A stretch of DNA of 64,000 nt from JALORV01 sp963775635 (GTDB lineage Bacteria > Pseudomonadota > Gammaproteobacteria > Burkholderiales > Burkholderiaceae_F): NCBI GenBank assembly GCA_963775635.1, contig CAVZJO010000009.1, positions 28,178 to 92,177 of the forward strand. Direction: 5' to 3'. The notes below the pieces were generated by a model. The model did no database searches and was not told where the DNA came from. It saw only the letters and a list, made by a program, of their open reading frames with translations. Both the position numbers and the translations under genes were made by a program. Below are positions 36,001 through 43,699 of this stretch, in pieces. How positions within the stretch are numbered: position 1 is the first letter of the stretch; each line of letters starts with the position of its first letter.

Positions 36001-36875
36001 GTGCGCCCTCGCTGAACGATGTCGACAAGTGCGCGAACGCCATCGAACAGCGCTGGCTTGTCGACCGCAAAACCATCGAGGTTGAGTCGGCCCAGGATCT
36101 GCCTGCCGTCGTCCGTGCTGTTCATTGCGACGAGAACGTCTGCGAGGCGTCGGGCCGGCTCGTCCCCAAGCGAGCGGCGCGCGACGATCGGCGGAAAACC
36201 ATAGGTCGGCGAGCGCCACGCGACGCGCACGCCCGATGTGCTCCTGGGTAACTGAAGGGCAAGGGTGTCCCACACGTAGCCGTCGACCGAGCCCGCGTCC
36301 GCCACGCCGGCTTGTACCGCCTCGACGACCTTGCGGTGGCTGTAGGTGAAGAACGTCCGGCGGAAATGCGAAGGCGCTGTCAGGTGCGCGCGCACCAGTT
36401 CCGCTGATGGAACAAGGTAACCGCTGTTGGAAAGCGGATCGCTGAACGCATAGACGCGCTGTGCCAGGTCAACGATGGACCGGGTTCTCCCATCCGAAGT
36501 TGGAACGATCAGATAGGAGCGGTACAGCGGCACGCCCTGATAGACCGGTACCGCCACTAAGGTCAGTTTCCGTTCCTGCGCGACGTACGGAAATCCGCAC
36601 AGCCATGCGACGTCGATCGACTCGTCGAGCAAACCGTCGAGCACTTCACGGTAATTGGCACGCTGGACAAATCGAACCGGTTGTTGAAGTTGCTTTTCGA
36701 GATAGATCTGCCAGACCGACAGCAGCGAAATCTGGTCGTTGAGGAATACCGGGGTCGTGCCGAAGCGAAGCGTTTCCGACGACGTGGCACGGACTACTGC
36801 CGGCGCCGCAAGGAGAGCACTCATCAGGCGGCGGCGGTTACGACTTCGTAACCCGTCAGGGCGGGGGTGGCTCAT
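35997..36875 (-). CDS. aioX: Periplasmic arsenite-binding protein AioX
   Basis: 292 residues. The N-terminus has a twin-arginine-like signal (RNRRRLMSALLAAPAVVRA). The mature part is a phosphonate/phosphite-type periplasmic binding fold: LRFGTTPVFLNDQ, then FVQRANYREVLDGLLDESID. The motif VAWLCGFPYV contains the conserved cysteine that binds As(III) in characterised AioX proteins; SGYLVPSAEL and GSVDGYVWDTLA follow. It signals to AioS rather than feeding a transporter. It is the first gene of a three-gene operon and is divergent from aioB across 182 bases. I take the ATG at 36875. Confidence 0.9.
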   Translation of the reverse strand: MSHPRPDGLRSRNRRRLMSALLAAPAVVRATSSETLRFGTTPVFLNDQISLLSVWQIYLEKQLQQPVRFVQRANYREVLDGLLDESIDVAWLCGFPYVAQERKLTLVAVPVYQGVPLYRSYLIVPTSDGRTRSIVDLAQRVYAFSDPLSNSGYLVPSAELVRAHLTAPSHFRRTFFTYSHRKVVEAVQAGVADAGSVDGYVWDTLALQLPRSTSGVRVAWRSPTYGFPPIVARRSLGDEPARRLADVLVAMNSTDDGRQILGRLNLDGFAVDKPALFDGVRALVDIVQRGRT

Positions 36876-36906
36876 GGCGCGTTACGTTTCATTCACAGTG
36901 ACTCGT

Positions 36907-36914
36907 GACATGTC
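36907..36914. promoter_or_regulatory. Palindrome upstream of the aio sigma-54 promoter, possible AioR site
   Basis: GACATGTC is a perfect palindrome flanked by loosely symmetric GTGAC / GTCA arms, about 70 bases upstream of the -24 element, a usual distance for an enhancer bound by an NtrC-type activator. Assignment to AioR is inference. Confidence 0.3.
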
Positions 36915-36984
36915 GTCGTCATCGCGGCGCACCAATCGAATCGTTTCAGGCTCTTGCAGTGCCCGACTCCGGTGAGAGACCGCG

Positions 36985-36999
36985 CGGCATAGATCTTGC
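36985..36999 (+). promoter_or_regulatory. Sigma-54 (-24/-12) promoter of aioBA
   Basis: CGGCATAGATCTTGC fits TGGCAC-N5-TTGC, with GG at 36986-36987 and GC at 36998-36999 exactly 10 bases apart. It faces aioB, with a predicted start near 37011, about 47 bases before the ATG. The adjacent sigma-54 activator gene aioR supports it. Confidence 0.75.
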
Positions 37000-37057
37000 G
37001 GACGTCGCGGCAGAAAGCTCGAAGCACATTAGCAAGCTTTCGCCCCGAGGAGGAGTC

Positions 37058-37569
37058 ATGACCCAGAACGCTTCCCGACGCTGGTTTCTGAAAGTCAGCG
37101 GTGCCGGCGCCGTCGGCGCGGTTGCGGCCGTGACGTCTACCAACGCAGCCGCGCAACAGGACACCAGCCGTACCGTGCTGCCATATCCGCGCAAGGTTGT
37201 CGGCGTGGCCGCATCGATGCCCGCCAATGCTGCCGTGAACTTCACTTATCCCGATGCCGCCTCTCCGTGCGTCGCGGTGAAGCTCGGCACGCCGGTCGCC
37301 GGGGGCGTCGGCCCGACGGCGACATCGTCGCCTACAGCGCGCTGTGCACACACATGGGATGCCCGGTCACCTACGACGCGGCAGCCAAGACCTTCAAGTG
37401 CGGCTGTCACTTCAGCATGTTCGATGCCGAAAAGGGCGGGCAGATGATCTGCGGCCAGGCCACCGAGAACCTGCCGCGCGTTCGCCTGGACTTCGACAGC
37501 AAGGCGGGAACCGTCTCCGCCGTTGGCGTCGATGGTCTGATCTACGGCCGCCAGGCCAACGTCCTGTAA
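37058..37569 (+). pseudogene. aioB: Arsenite oxidase small (Rieske) subunit AioB, one frameshift near 37314
   Basis: ATG 37058 has GAGGAGGAG upstream. A twin-arginine signal (SRRWFLKVSGAG) leads to periplasmic export together with AioA. The first frame runs to VNFTYPDAASPCVAVKLGTP then VAGGVGP; the family sequence PDGDIVAYSALCTHMGCP continues in the next frame. Restoring one C in the ggcccgac run at about 37312-37315 rejoins them. Rieske ligands are present: CTHMGC and CGCHF, and the second cysteine of each box is kept, so the disulfide seen in some arsenite oxidases can form. It ends GLIYGRQANVL, typical of AioB. About 170 residues when repaired. AioB passes electrons from AioA to cytochrome c or azurin. 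Confidence 0.92.
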
Positions 37570-37583
37570 GCGGGAGGGCGAGC

Positions 37584-40068
37584 ATGAGCCAGAACGATCG
37601 AATCACGCTGCCGCCGTGGAGCGCGAAGCAGACCAACATGACCTGTCACTTCTGCATCGTCGGTTGCGGCTACCACGTCTACACGTGGCCGGAAGGACAG
37701 GAGGGCGGACGCGCACCGAACCAGAACGCGCTCGGCCTCGACTTCCGCAAGCAGTTGCCGCCGATGGCGGTGATACTGACGCCGGCGATGACCAACGTCG
37801 TGATCGGATCGCGACGGCACCCGGCGCAACATCATGATCGTGCCGGACAAGGCCTGCGTCGTGAACAGGGGCTGTCGTCGACACGCGGCGGCAAGATGGC
37901 CCCATACATGTACACGCCCGACGGTGTCGGCAAGGAGCGGTTGACGCATCCGATGCTGTATGCCGGGCGACCAGTGGGTCGAGACCGACTGGGATACGGC
38001 CCTGGCCATCTACGCCGGCCTCATCAAGACGCATGCTCGACAAGGACGGGCCGAACGGCGCTGGTGTTTTCAGCGTTCGACCACGGCGGCGCCGGCGGAG
38101 GTTTCGAGAACACCTGGGGCAGCGGCAAGTTGATGTTCACGGCGATGCAGACGCCCATGGTGCGCATCCACAACCGCCCGGCCTACAACTCCGAGTGCCA
38201 TGCCACCCGCGATATGGGCGTCGGCGAACTCAACAACAGCTACGAAGATGCCAGCTGGCCGACGTGATCGTGGCGATCGGGACCAACGCCTACGAGACGC
38301 AGACCAACTACTTCCTCAATCACTGGGTGCCCAACCTGCAGGGCGGGACGGCCGCCAAGAAGAAGCAGCGATTCCCGAACGAAGCATTCGCCCAAGACAA
38401 GAATCGATCTTCGTCGATCCGCGCCGCACGCCAACAATCACCATCGCCGAGCAGATTGCCGGCAAGGACAATTTGCTGCACCTGGACATCCAACCGGGCA
38501 CCGACATCGCGCTGTTCAACACGCTGTTCACCCACGTCGTTGCGCAAGGGATGGATCGATCGCGAGTTCATCGCCAAGTCGCACCAAGGGATTCGATGCG
38601 GCTGTCGCAGCCAACAAGATGTCGCTGGAGGAAGGAAGCCGGATCACCGGCGTGCCGGTCGCCAAATTGGTCCAGGCAGCGGAGTGGGCCTACAAGCCCA
38701 AGGCGGCCGACCAACTGCCGCGAACCATGCACGCGTACGAGAAGGGAATCATCTGGGGCAACGACAACTACCTGATCCAGTCGGCGCTGGTCGATCTGGT
38801 GCTCGCGACCCACAACGTCGGCCGCCGCGGCACCGGCGTCGTGCGCATGGGCGGCCACCAGGAGGGCTACACCCGGCCGCCCTATCCGGGCAACTCGAAG
38901 ATCTACATCGACCAGGAGCTCATCGCCGGCAAGGGCCGCATGATGACCTGGTGGGCCTGCAACAACTTCCAGACCAGCAACAACGCGCAGAAACTGCGCG
39001 AAGTCGTGCTGCGGCGCTCACAGATCGTGAAGGAGGCGATGGTCAAGGCGCGCGGCGCGACGCCGACCAGCTGGTCGACGTCGATTTACGAGGCCACGAC
39101 CAAGGGTGGACTGTTCGTCGCGAGCATCAACCTCTATCCGACCAAGCTTGCCGAGGCGGCGCACCTGATGTTGCCGCCGCGCATCCTGGTGAGACGAACC
39201 TCACGTCGATGAACGGCGAGCGGCGCATGCGCCTGTCCGAGAAGTTCATGGACCCGCCAGGCACCGCCATGTCGGATTGCCTGATCGCTGCGCGCATGGC
39301 GAACACCCTCAAGGCGATGTACGAGAAGCGATGGCAACGCGGCACATGGCAGACACGCTTCAACGGCTTCGACTGGAAGACCGACGAGGATGCGTTCAAC
39401 GACGGCTTCCGCCGCGCCGGGCAAAGCGGCGTCGGCCCGATCGATAGCCAGGGCGGCGACACCGGAAACCTGGCGACGTACGCGCTGCCTGCGGGCCGCC
39501 GGCACCAACGGCGTGCAGTTGCCGATCAAGGAAGTCCGAAACGGCAAGCTGGTCGGCACCGAAATGCTCTACACCGATGGCAAGTTCGATACCAAGGACG
39601 GAAAGGCGCGAGTTCAAACCGTCGCCCTGGCCCGGCCTGCCGAAGCCGGTCGCCGAGCAGAAGGCGAAGTACAGGTTCTGGATCAACAACGGCCGCAACA
39701 ACGAGATCTGGCAGACCGCGTATCACGATCAGTACAACGAGTTCGTGCGCGGCCGCTATCCGATGGCCTACATCGAGCTCAACCCGCAGGATGCGCAGCA
39801 ACTCGGCGTGCGCGGCGGCGACATCGTCGAGGTCTTCAACGATTACGGCTCGACCTTCGCCATGGCTTATCCGACGCAGACGGCCAAGCGAGGCCAGACG
39901 TTCATGCTGTTCGCCTACTTCAACGGAATCCAGGGTGACGTGACGACGGACTGGACCGACCGGAACGTCGTGCCCTACTACAAGGGAACGTGGGCCGACA
40001 TCCGGCGCGTCGGAACGATGGAGGAGTACAAGCGCACCGTCAGCTTCAAGGAGCCGCACTTCGCCTAG
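37584..40068 (+). pseudogene. aioA: Arsenite oxidase large (molybdopterin) subunit AioA, about twelve frame switches
   Basis: The span of about 828 codons equals the family length. The N-terminus is intact, with the 3Fe-4S motif CHFCIVGCGYHVYTW near residue 18. Later family segments are all present but in changing frames: LSSTRGGKMAPYMYTPDG, AFDHGGAGGGFENTWGSG, RPAYNSECHATRDMG, NYFLNHWVPNLQGG, DPRRTPTITIAEQ, MHAYEKGIIWGNDNY, RRGTGVVRMGGHQEGY, NLTSMNGERRMRLSE, GVQLPIKEVRNGKL, and the end VPYYKGTWADIRRV. I place switches near 37805, 37866, 37966, 38031, 38059, 38252, 38400, 38551, 38591, 39177, 39488 and 39607. No motif residue is mutated. As read, no functional protein is made; as a gene it oxidises arsenite to arsenate in the periplasm. 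Confidence 0.93.
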
Positions 40069-40096
40069 CTATCCGCTGTCTCCCTGGCAACGGATT

Positions 40097-40123
40097 GGGC
40101 CGCTGCAAAGCGGCCCTTTTTTT
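40097..40123 (+). terminator. Intrinsic terminator after aioA
   Basis: GGGCCGCT (40097-40104), loop GCAA, AGCGGCCC (40109-40116), then seven T. It ends the aioBA unit. Confidence 0.95.
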
Positions 40124-40179
40124 GCGCTGGCGCACTGTCGCCTGGTTCCCGCGTCGAACGCCTCGAGCCAAAATTCTGC

Positions 40180-40212
40180 TTGACTCAGTTTGATTATTCG
40201 ATAATATTCGAA
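40180..40212 (+). promoter_or_regulatory. arsR promoter with overlapping ArsR operator
   Basis: -35 TTGACT (40180-40185), 16 bases, -10 TAATAT (40202-40207). The -10 is the centre of an inverted repeat TTCGA-TAATAT-TCGAA (40197-40212), the expected kind of ArsR operator. The predicted start falls within 1-2 bases of the arsR ATG, so the mRNA is probably leaderless. Confidence 0.75.
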
Positions 40213-40214
40213 AT

Positions 40215-40598
40215 ATGGAATCGACTACTGTGGTTCGCGCCCTCGCAGCTCTGGCCCAGGACACTCGCCTGGGCGTCTTTCGCTTGCTTGTGCAGCAGGG
40301 ACCGAGCGGTCTGGCGGCAGGCGAGATCGCCGAGCGGCTCGCGATCGCGCCGGCCACGCTGAGTTTCCACCTCAAGGAGTTGTCACATGCCGAGCTTGTC
40401 ACGTCGCGCCAGGACGGCCGCTTCAATTTCTACGCGGCGAACTTCCCGGCGATGAATGAACTGCTGGCTTACCTGACCGAAAACTGCTGTGCGGCCGATT
40501 GCGGGCCGGGCGCCGCCTGCGCATCGGTCGCTTCCTGTGCCCCGAACCCAAAGCGCGCCGCCCCAACCCGGCGCAAGTCCCAGAGGAGCAACGTATGA
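40215..40598 (+). CDS. arsR: Arsenic-responsive repressor ArsR
   Basis: 127 residues from ATG 40215. The winged helix-turn-helix (LAALAQDTRLGVFRLLVQQG, IAPATLSFHLKELSHAELV) is of the ArsR/SmtB family. The metal-binding cysteines are not in the helix-3 CVC position of classic ArsR; instead a cysteine-rich tail NCCAADCGPGAAC follows residue 93, resembling the C-terminal As(III) site of the Acidithiobacillus-type ArsR. Such repressors release DNA when As(III) binds. It controls its own operon through the overlapping operator. Its stop overlaps the arsI start (ATGA). Confidence 0.93.
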   Translation: MESTTVVRALAALAQDTRLGVFRLLVQQGPSGLAAGEIAERLAIAPATLSFHLKELSHAELVTSRQDGRFNFYAANFPAMNELLAYLTENCCAADCGPGAACASVASCAPNPKRAAPTRRKSQRSNV

Positions 40599-41071
40599 AA
40601 CGCTTTCACGTCCATGTGTCGGTGCCGGATCTCGATGCCAGCATCCGCTTCTACTCAACTCTGTTCGGCACCGAGCCGGCAGTCGTCAAGTCCGACTACG
40701 CCAAGTGGATGCTGGAAGATCCGCGAGTGAACTTCGCGATCTCGAAGCGCGGCGGCAAGACCGGCATCAATCACCTCGGCCTGCAGACCGATAGCGACGC
40801 GGAGCTCGAAGCTCTGAATGGACAGCTGCAGCAGGCGGACCTCGCCACGCACGCCGAGAAGGAAGCTGCCTGCTGCTACGCGCGCTCCAACAAGTACTGG
40901 GTGACGGATCCGGCCGGCATCGCGTGGGAGACGTTTCATACCCTCGGATCGGTACCGACGTTCAATGGCGAGGGTGAAGGGGCTGTCGGGGCCTGCTGCA
41001 CCCCAGCGGCCGAGGCAGCGGCTGTGTCCAAAGAGAACGCGGCGGTCGTGGCCACAGCGTGTTGCGGCTGA
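40595..41071 (+). CDS. arsI: ArsI-like C-As lyase (glyoxalase/VOC fold)
   Basis: 158 residues. It begins MKRFHVHVSVPDLDASIRFY and has the metal-binding His (HVHV), His in TGINHLGLQ and Glu in AWETFHTLG expected of the type I extradiol dioxygenase/VOC fold. The vicinal cysteine pair in AACCYARSNKYW corresponds to the As(III)-binding Cys96-Cys97 of ArsI. The tail has two more CC pairs. ArsI cleaves the carbon-arsenic bond of trivalent organoarsenicals such as MAs(III). Older annotations call this family CadI. It is the second gene of the operon and is coupled to arsR. Confidence 0.88.
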   Translation: MKRFHVHVSVPDLDASIRFYSTLFGTEPAVVKSDYAKWMLEDPRVNFAISKRGGKTGINHLGLQTDSDAELEALNGQLQQADLATHAEKEAACCYARSNKYWVTDPAGIAWETFHTLGSVPTFNGEGEGAVGACCTPAAEAAAVSKENAAVVATACCG

Positions 41072-41087
41072 GCAAAGACACTGCGTG

Positions 41088-41531
41088 ATGCTGACCGTGG
41101 CCCTGCAATCCGCCGAGGCAGAGCACCATCAGGCTGTGCTTGCGCTGTTGCAGCAGTCGGGTCTGGCGTGGACTGATTTGCCGAAGGCTGCGATGCGGGG
41201 TTTCGTCGTCGCTTGCGATGGCGAGTGTGTGATCGGGACGATCGGCGTCGAGCGGTATGGCGGCGCCGGCCTGCTGCGGTCGCTCGTGGTCGACCCCGCA
41301 TGGCGCGGCCACGGGATTGGAGCCATGCTGGTGCAAGCCGCGGAGGAACGTGTCCGCGTCCGCGGCGTGAAAGCGCTCTGGCTGCTGACGACCGACGCGT
41401 CCGACTACTTCGCCGCGCGCGGGTATGCAACGGCCGAGCGCGCCAGCGCGCCTGCGGACCTGCTGGACTGCGCGCAATTCAGGTCGCTCTGTCCGTCGAG
41501 TGCGGCATGCCTGCGCAAAACACTTGACTGA
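41088..41531 (+). CDS. arsN2: ArsN2-type GNAT acetyltransferase
   Basis: 147 residues from ATG 41088 (a GTG lies 3 bases earlier). GNAT motif A is LRSLVVDPAWRGHGIGAMLV near residue 65, and the C-terminus AQFRSLCPSSAACLRK is a signature I recall for ArsN2-type arsenic-resistance acetyltransferases. Related ArsN proteins acetylate arsenic-containing amino acids such as arsinothricin or methylarsenicals' analogues, but for ArsN2 the substrate is less clear. It lies between arsI and arsC on the same strand, 16 bases after arsI. Confidence 0.8.
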   Translation: MLTVALQSAEAEHHQAVLALLQQSGLAWTDLPKAAMRGFVVACDGECVIGTIGVERYGGAGLLRSLVVDPAWRGHGIGAMLVQAAEERVRVRGVKALWLLTTDASDYFAARGYATAERASAPADLLDCAQFRSLCPSSAACLRKTLD

Positions 41532-41563
41532 TCCACACACTCACTTCACGACGCGGAGCATTC

Positions 41564-42094
41564 ATGACGTCACCCAAGATACCGTACAGCGTGCTTTTCC
41601 TCTGCACGGGCAACTCGGCGCGTTCGATCCTGGCAGAGGTTCTCCTGAACGCGATGGGCGGAGACCGTTTCCGCGCCTATTCCGCCGGCAGCCATCCGAA
41701 GGGGCAGGTCAATCCGCACGCCATCAAATTGCTGGGCAAGAACCGCTTGCCGACCGAAGGCCTGCGCAGCAAGAGCTGGGACGAGTTTGCAGCGCCGAGT
41801 GCACCGAAGCTGGACTTCGTCTTCACCGTGTGTGACGACGCCGCCGGCGAGGTCTGCCCGATGTGGCCCGGCCAGCCGATGACCGCGCACTGGGGCGTGC
41901 CCGACCCGGCGGCGGCGACAGGCACGGATGAGGAGATCGATCGCGCGTTCTTCCGTGCTTACGAGCAGCTGCAGCGGCGGATCAGCCTGTTCGCAAGCCT
42001 GCGGCTGGACAAGCTGGATAGGCTGACGCTGCAGAAGCGGATCGAAGAAATCGGGCAGACGCGCGACGAGACAGCAGCGCCCAAGGCAGCCTGA
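41564..42094 (+). CDS. arsC: Arsenate reductase, low-molecular-weight phosphatase (thioredoxin-type) family
   Basis: 176 residues. The phosphatase loop CTGNSARS (C-x5-R) is at residues 14-21, and the general acid region is WGVPDPAA near residue 105, with the second cysteine in VFTVCDDAAGEVCPMW used for reduction. This is the family that reduces As(V) to As(III) with thioredoxin or glutaredoxin/mycothiol, unrelated to the E. coli plasmid ArsC fold. A C-terminal helix LDKLDRLTLQKRIEEIGQTR is followed by a short polar tail. The next small ORF repeats this helix. trxA is at 2.8 kb. Confidence 0.93.
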   Translation: MTSPKIPYSVLFLCTGNSARSILAEVLLNAMGGDRFRAYSAGSHPKGQVNPHAIKLLGKNRLPTEGLRSKSWDEFAAPSAPKLDFVFTVCDDAAGEVCPMWPGQPMTAHWGVPDPAAATGTDEEIDRAFFRAYEQLQRRISLFASLRLDKLDRLTLQKRIEEIGQTRDETAAPKAA

Positions 42095-42102
42095 GCGCGT
42101 AC

Positions 42103-42219
42103 ATGAACACAGCAGTAGCAGCCACGCCCGGATCGATCCAGTCGATGCTCAACCTGCTCCTGACGAAGCTCGATCGAGTGGCACTGAAGCAGCGGCTCGA
42201 CGATATCGGCAAGCGCTGA
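42103..42219 (+). CDS. 38-residue ORF resembling the ArsC C-terminal helix
   Basis: ATG 42103 to TGA 42217-42219 lies in the 127-base gap between arsC and aqpS. Its product ends LTKLDRVALKQRLDDIGKR, aligned with LDKLDRLTLQKRIEEIGQTR at the end of ArsC, with no other part of ArsC present. It may be a decayed tandem copy of arsC, or a real small protein. The ribosome binding site is weak. Confidence 0.5.
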   Translation: MNTAVAATPGSIQSMLNLLLTKLDRVALKQRLDDIGKR

Positions 42220-42221
42220 CG

Positions 42222-42917
42222 GTGGAAAACACGCAGTCTCGCCGGCTGGTTGCCGAGGCGCTGGGCAGCGCCTTGCTGCTGGCCACGGTGGTGGGCTCGG
42301 GAATCATGGCTGAGCGTCTGTCGGGTGGCAACGCGGCACTCGCGTTGTTGGCGAATACGCTCGCCACCGGAACGATGCTGTTCGTGCTGATCACGATATT
42401 CGGTCCGGTCTCCGGCGCGCATTTCAACCCGGCGGTCAGCGCCGTCGAGGTGCTCGAAGGCCGCCTGCCGGCGCGTGACCTTGCCGGTTATGTCGCGGCC
42501 CAACTGGCCGGCGCGATTGCCGGTGTCTGGGTGGCTCACCTGATGTTCGAGCTCCCGGTACTGCAGGCGTCGTTGAAGGTCCGAGCGGGCGTTGCGCAGT
42601 TTCTCGCGGAGTTCGTTGCGACGGCCGGGCTGCTGGCGACGATCCTCGGCTGCGTGCGATTCGCCACCGAGCGCGTCGCTGCAGCCGTCGGCTGCTATAT
42701 CGCGGCGGCCTACTGGTTCACCGCTTCGACGTCTTTCGCCAATCCGGCGGTTACCGTGGCGCGCTCGCTCAGCGACACATTCGCGGGGATCCAACCCGTC
42801 GACGTGCCGGCATTCATCGGTGCGCAGTTGCTCGGCGCTGTGGCCGCCTGGGGTGTCTTCCGCTGGCTCGTGCCCGGGCGTCCTCGCGCCCGAGATCGCG
42901 TATCAGGCCCTTCATGA
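42222..42917 (+). CDS. aqpS: Aquaglyceroporin-like channel, arsenite-type (AqpS-like)
   Basis: 231 residues from GTG 42222, two bases after the small ORF stop. MIP family: six membrane helices with two half-helix motifs, SGAHFNPAVSAVEVLEG (first NPA, about residue 67) and SFANPAVTVARSL (second NPA, about residue 170). Its place in an ars operon with arsC and without a pump gene matches AqpS, which lets As(III) made by ArsC leave the cell down its gradient. The C-terminus is short and basic. It could also let arsenite in. Confidence 0.88.
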   Translation: MENTQSRRLVAEALGSALLLATVVGSGIMAERLSGGNAALALLANTLATGTMLFVLITIFGPVSGAHFNPAVSAVEVLEGRLPARDLAGYVAAQLAGAIAGVWVAHLMFELPVLQASLKVRAGVAQFLAEFVATAGLLATILGCVRFATERVAAAVGCYIAAAYWFTASTSFANPAVTVARSLSDTFAGIQPVDVPAFIGAQLLGAVAAWGVFRWLVPGRPRARDRVSGPS

Positions 42918-42921
42918 GCGA

Positions 42922-42950
42922 CGACGGCGCCGGGTTGCGCCGTCGGTTTT
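42922..42950 (+). terminator. Intrinsic terminator of the ars operon
   Basis: CGACGGCGC (42922-42930), loop CGGGTT, GCGCCGTCG (42937-42945), then GTTTT. It is 5 bases beyond the aqpS stop codon. Confidence 0.85.
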
Positions 42951-42963
42951 GCGCGGCCGCCGC

Positions 42964-43437
42964 TTATCGCTTCGGCGGCAGCAACACGCGGTCGACCACA
43001 TGAACCACGCCGTTGGCGGCGTTGAGGTCGGCCTTGGTGACGACTGCGTCTTCGACCGTCACGTAGGTTCCCGAGCGCGACAACGCCAGATTCGCGCCGT
43101 TGACCGACTTGACGTTGCCCTGCTTGACGTCCGCCGCGCCGGCCTTGACCGGAATCACGTGATACGTCAGCACTTGGGTCAGCAGTTCCTTGTTCTTGGC
43201 CAGTTCGTCCATGGTCTTCGCCGGAACCGCCTTGAACGCCGCGTTGGTCGGCGCAAACACGGTGAATGGCCCGGCACCTGACAGGGTCTGCGTCAGTCCG
43301 GCGTCGCTGATCATCTTGCTAAGGGTCGACAGCTCCGGATCGGACGCGATGACTTCCGGCACGGTCTTCGGTTGCATCGAGGCACAGCCGGCGAGCGATA
43401 CCGCAAGCAGGCCGAGCAGCCACGAACGACGGTTCAT
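42964..43437 (-). CDS. Fasciclin-domain (FAS1) lipoprotein
   Basis: 157 residues from ATG 43437. A lipoprotein signal (LLGLLAVSLAGCAS, lipobox LAGC) is followed by one FAS1 domain: FTVFAPTNAAFKAVP (H1 box) near residue 60, VLTYHVIPVKA, and NGVVHVVDRVLLPP (H2 box) at the end. Secreted FAS1 proteins are adhesion or surface proteins, and their bacterial roles are mostly unknown. It is convergent with the ars operon and shares its upstream region with pstS, so the Pho boxes at 43577-43616 could affect it too (inference). Confidence 0.9.
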   Translation of the reverse strand: MNRRSWLLGLLAVSLAGCASMQPKTVPEVIASDPELSTLSKMISDAGLTQTLSGAGPFTVFAPTNAAFKAVPAKTMDELAKNKELLTQVLTYHVIPVKAGAADVKQGNVKSVNGANLALSRSGTYVTVEDAVVTKADLNAANGVVHVVDRVLLPPKR

Positions 43438-43576
43438 GCTGAAACTCCTGCAGGTGGTTGAACAACGGTGGTGCGCGCAACACCGCGCGCAGCACGGCCG
43501 ACAAGTTAAGTGGGCGACATGACTGCTGCATGACATGCGCGCCAAGCGCTGTGTCTCAGAGGGAAGAGCGGGTGCG

Positions 43577-43631
43577 TGTCATCAAAATGAGGGTGACATG
43601 TCACCGGATTGTCATCGACCGTTTCTAGACT
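43577..43631 (+). promoter_or_regulatory. Pho boxes and -10 element of pstS
   Basis: TGTCATC at 43577-43583, TGTCACC at 43599-43605 and TGTCATC at 43610-43616 are spaced 22 and 11 bases apart, the PhoB direct-repeat phasing. The last pair forms a standard Pho box. A -10 (TAGACT, 43626-43631) lies 9 bases after it, with the box replacing the -35. Confidence 0.85.
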
Positions 43632-43699
43632 GCAGCACGCTACTGGCGTACCCGCATATCCGTTATCTCCTCTCCTCGAACTGCCCTGAGGTAGATCCC

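Noticed and set aside
37584..40068. Programmed recoding or multiple small genes in aioA
   Set aside because: Around twelve switches in both directions with no shared slippery motif; recoding cannot explain this, and the segments form one family-length protein.
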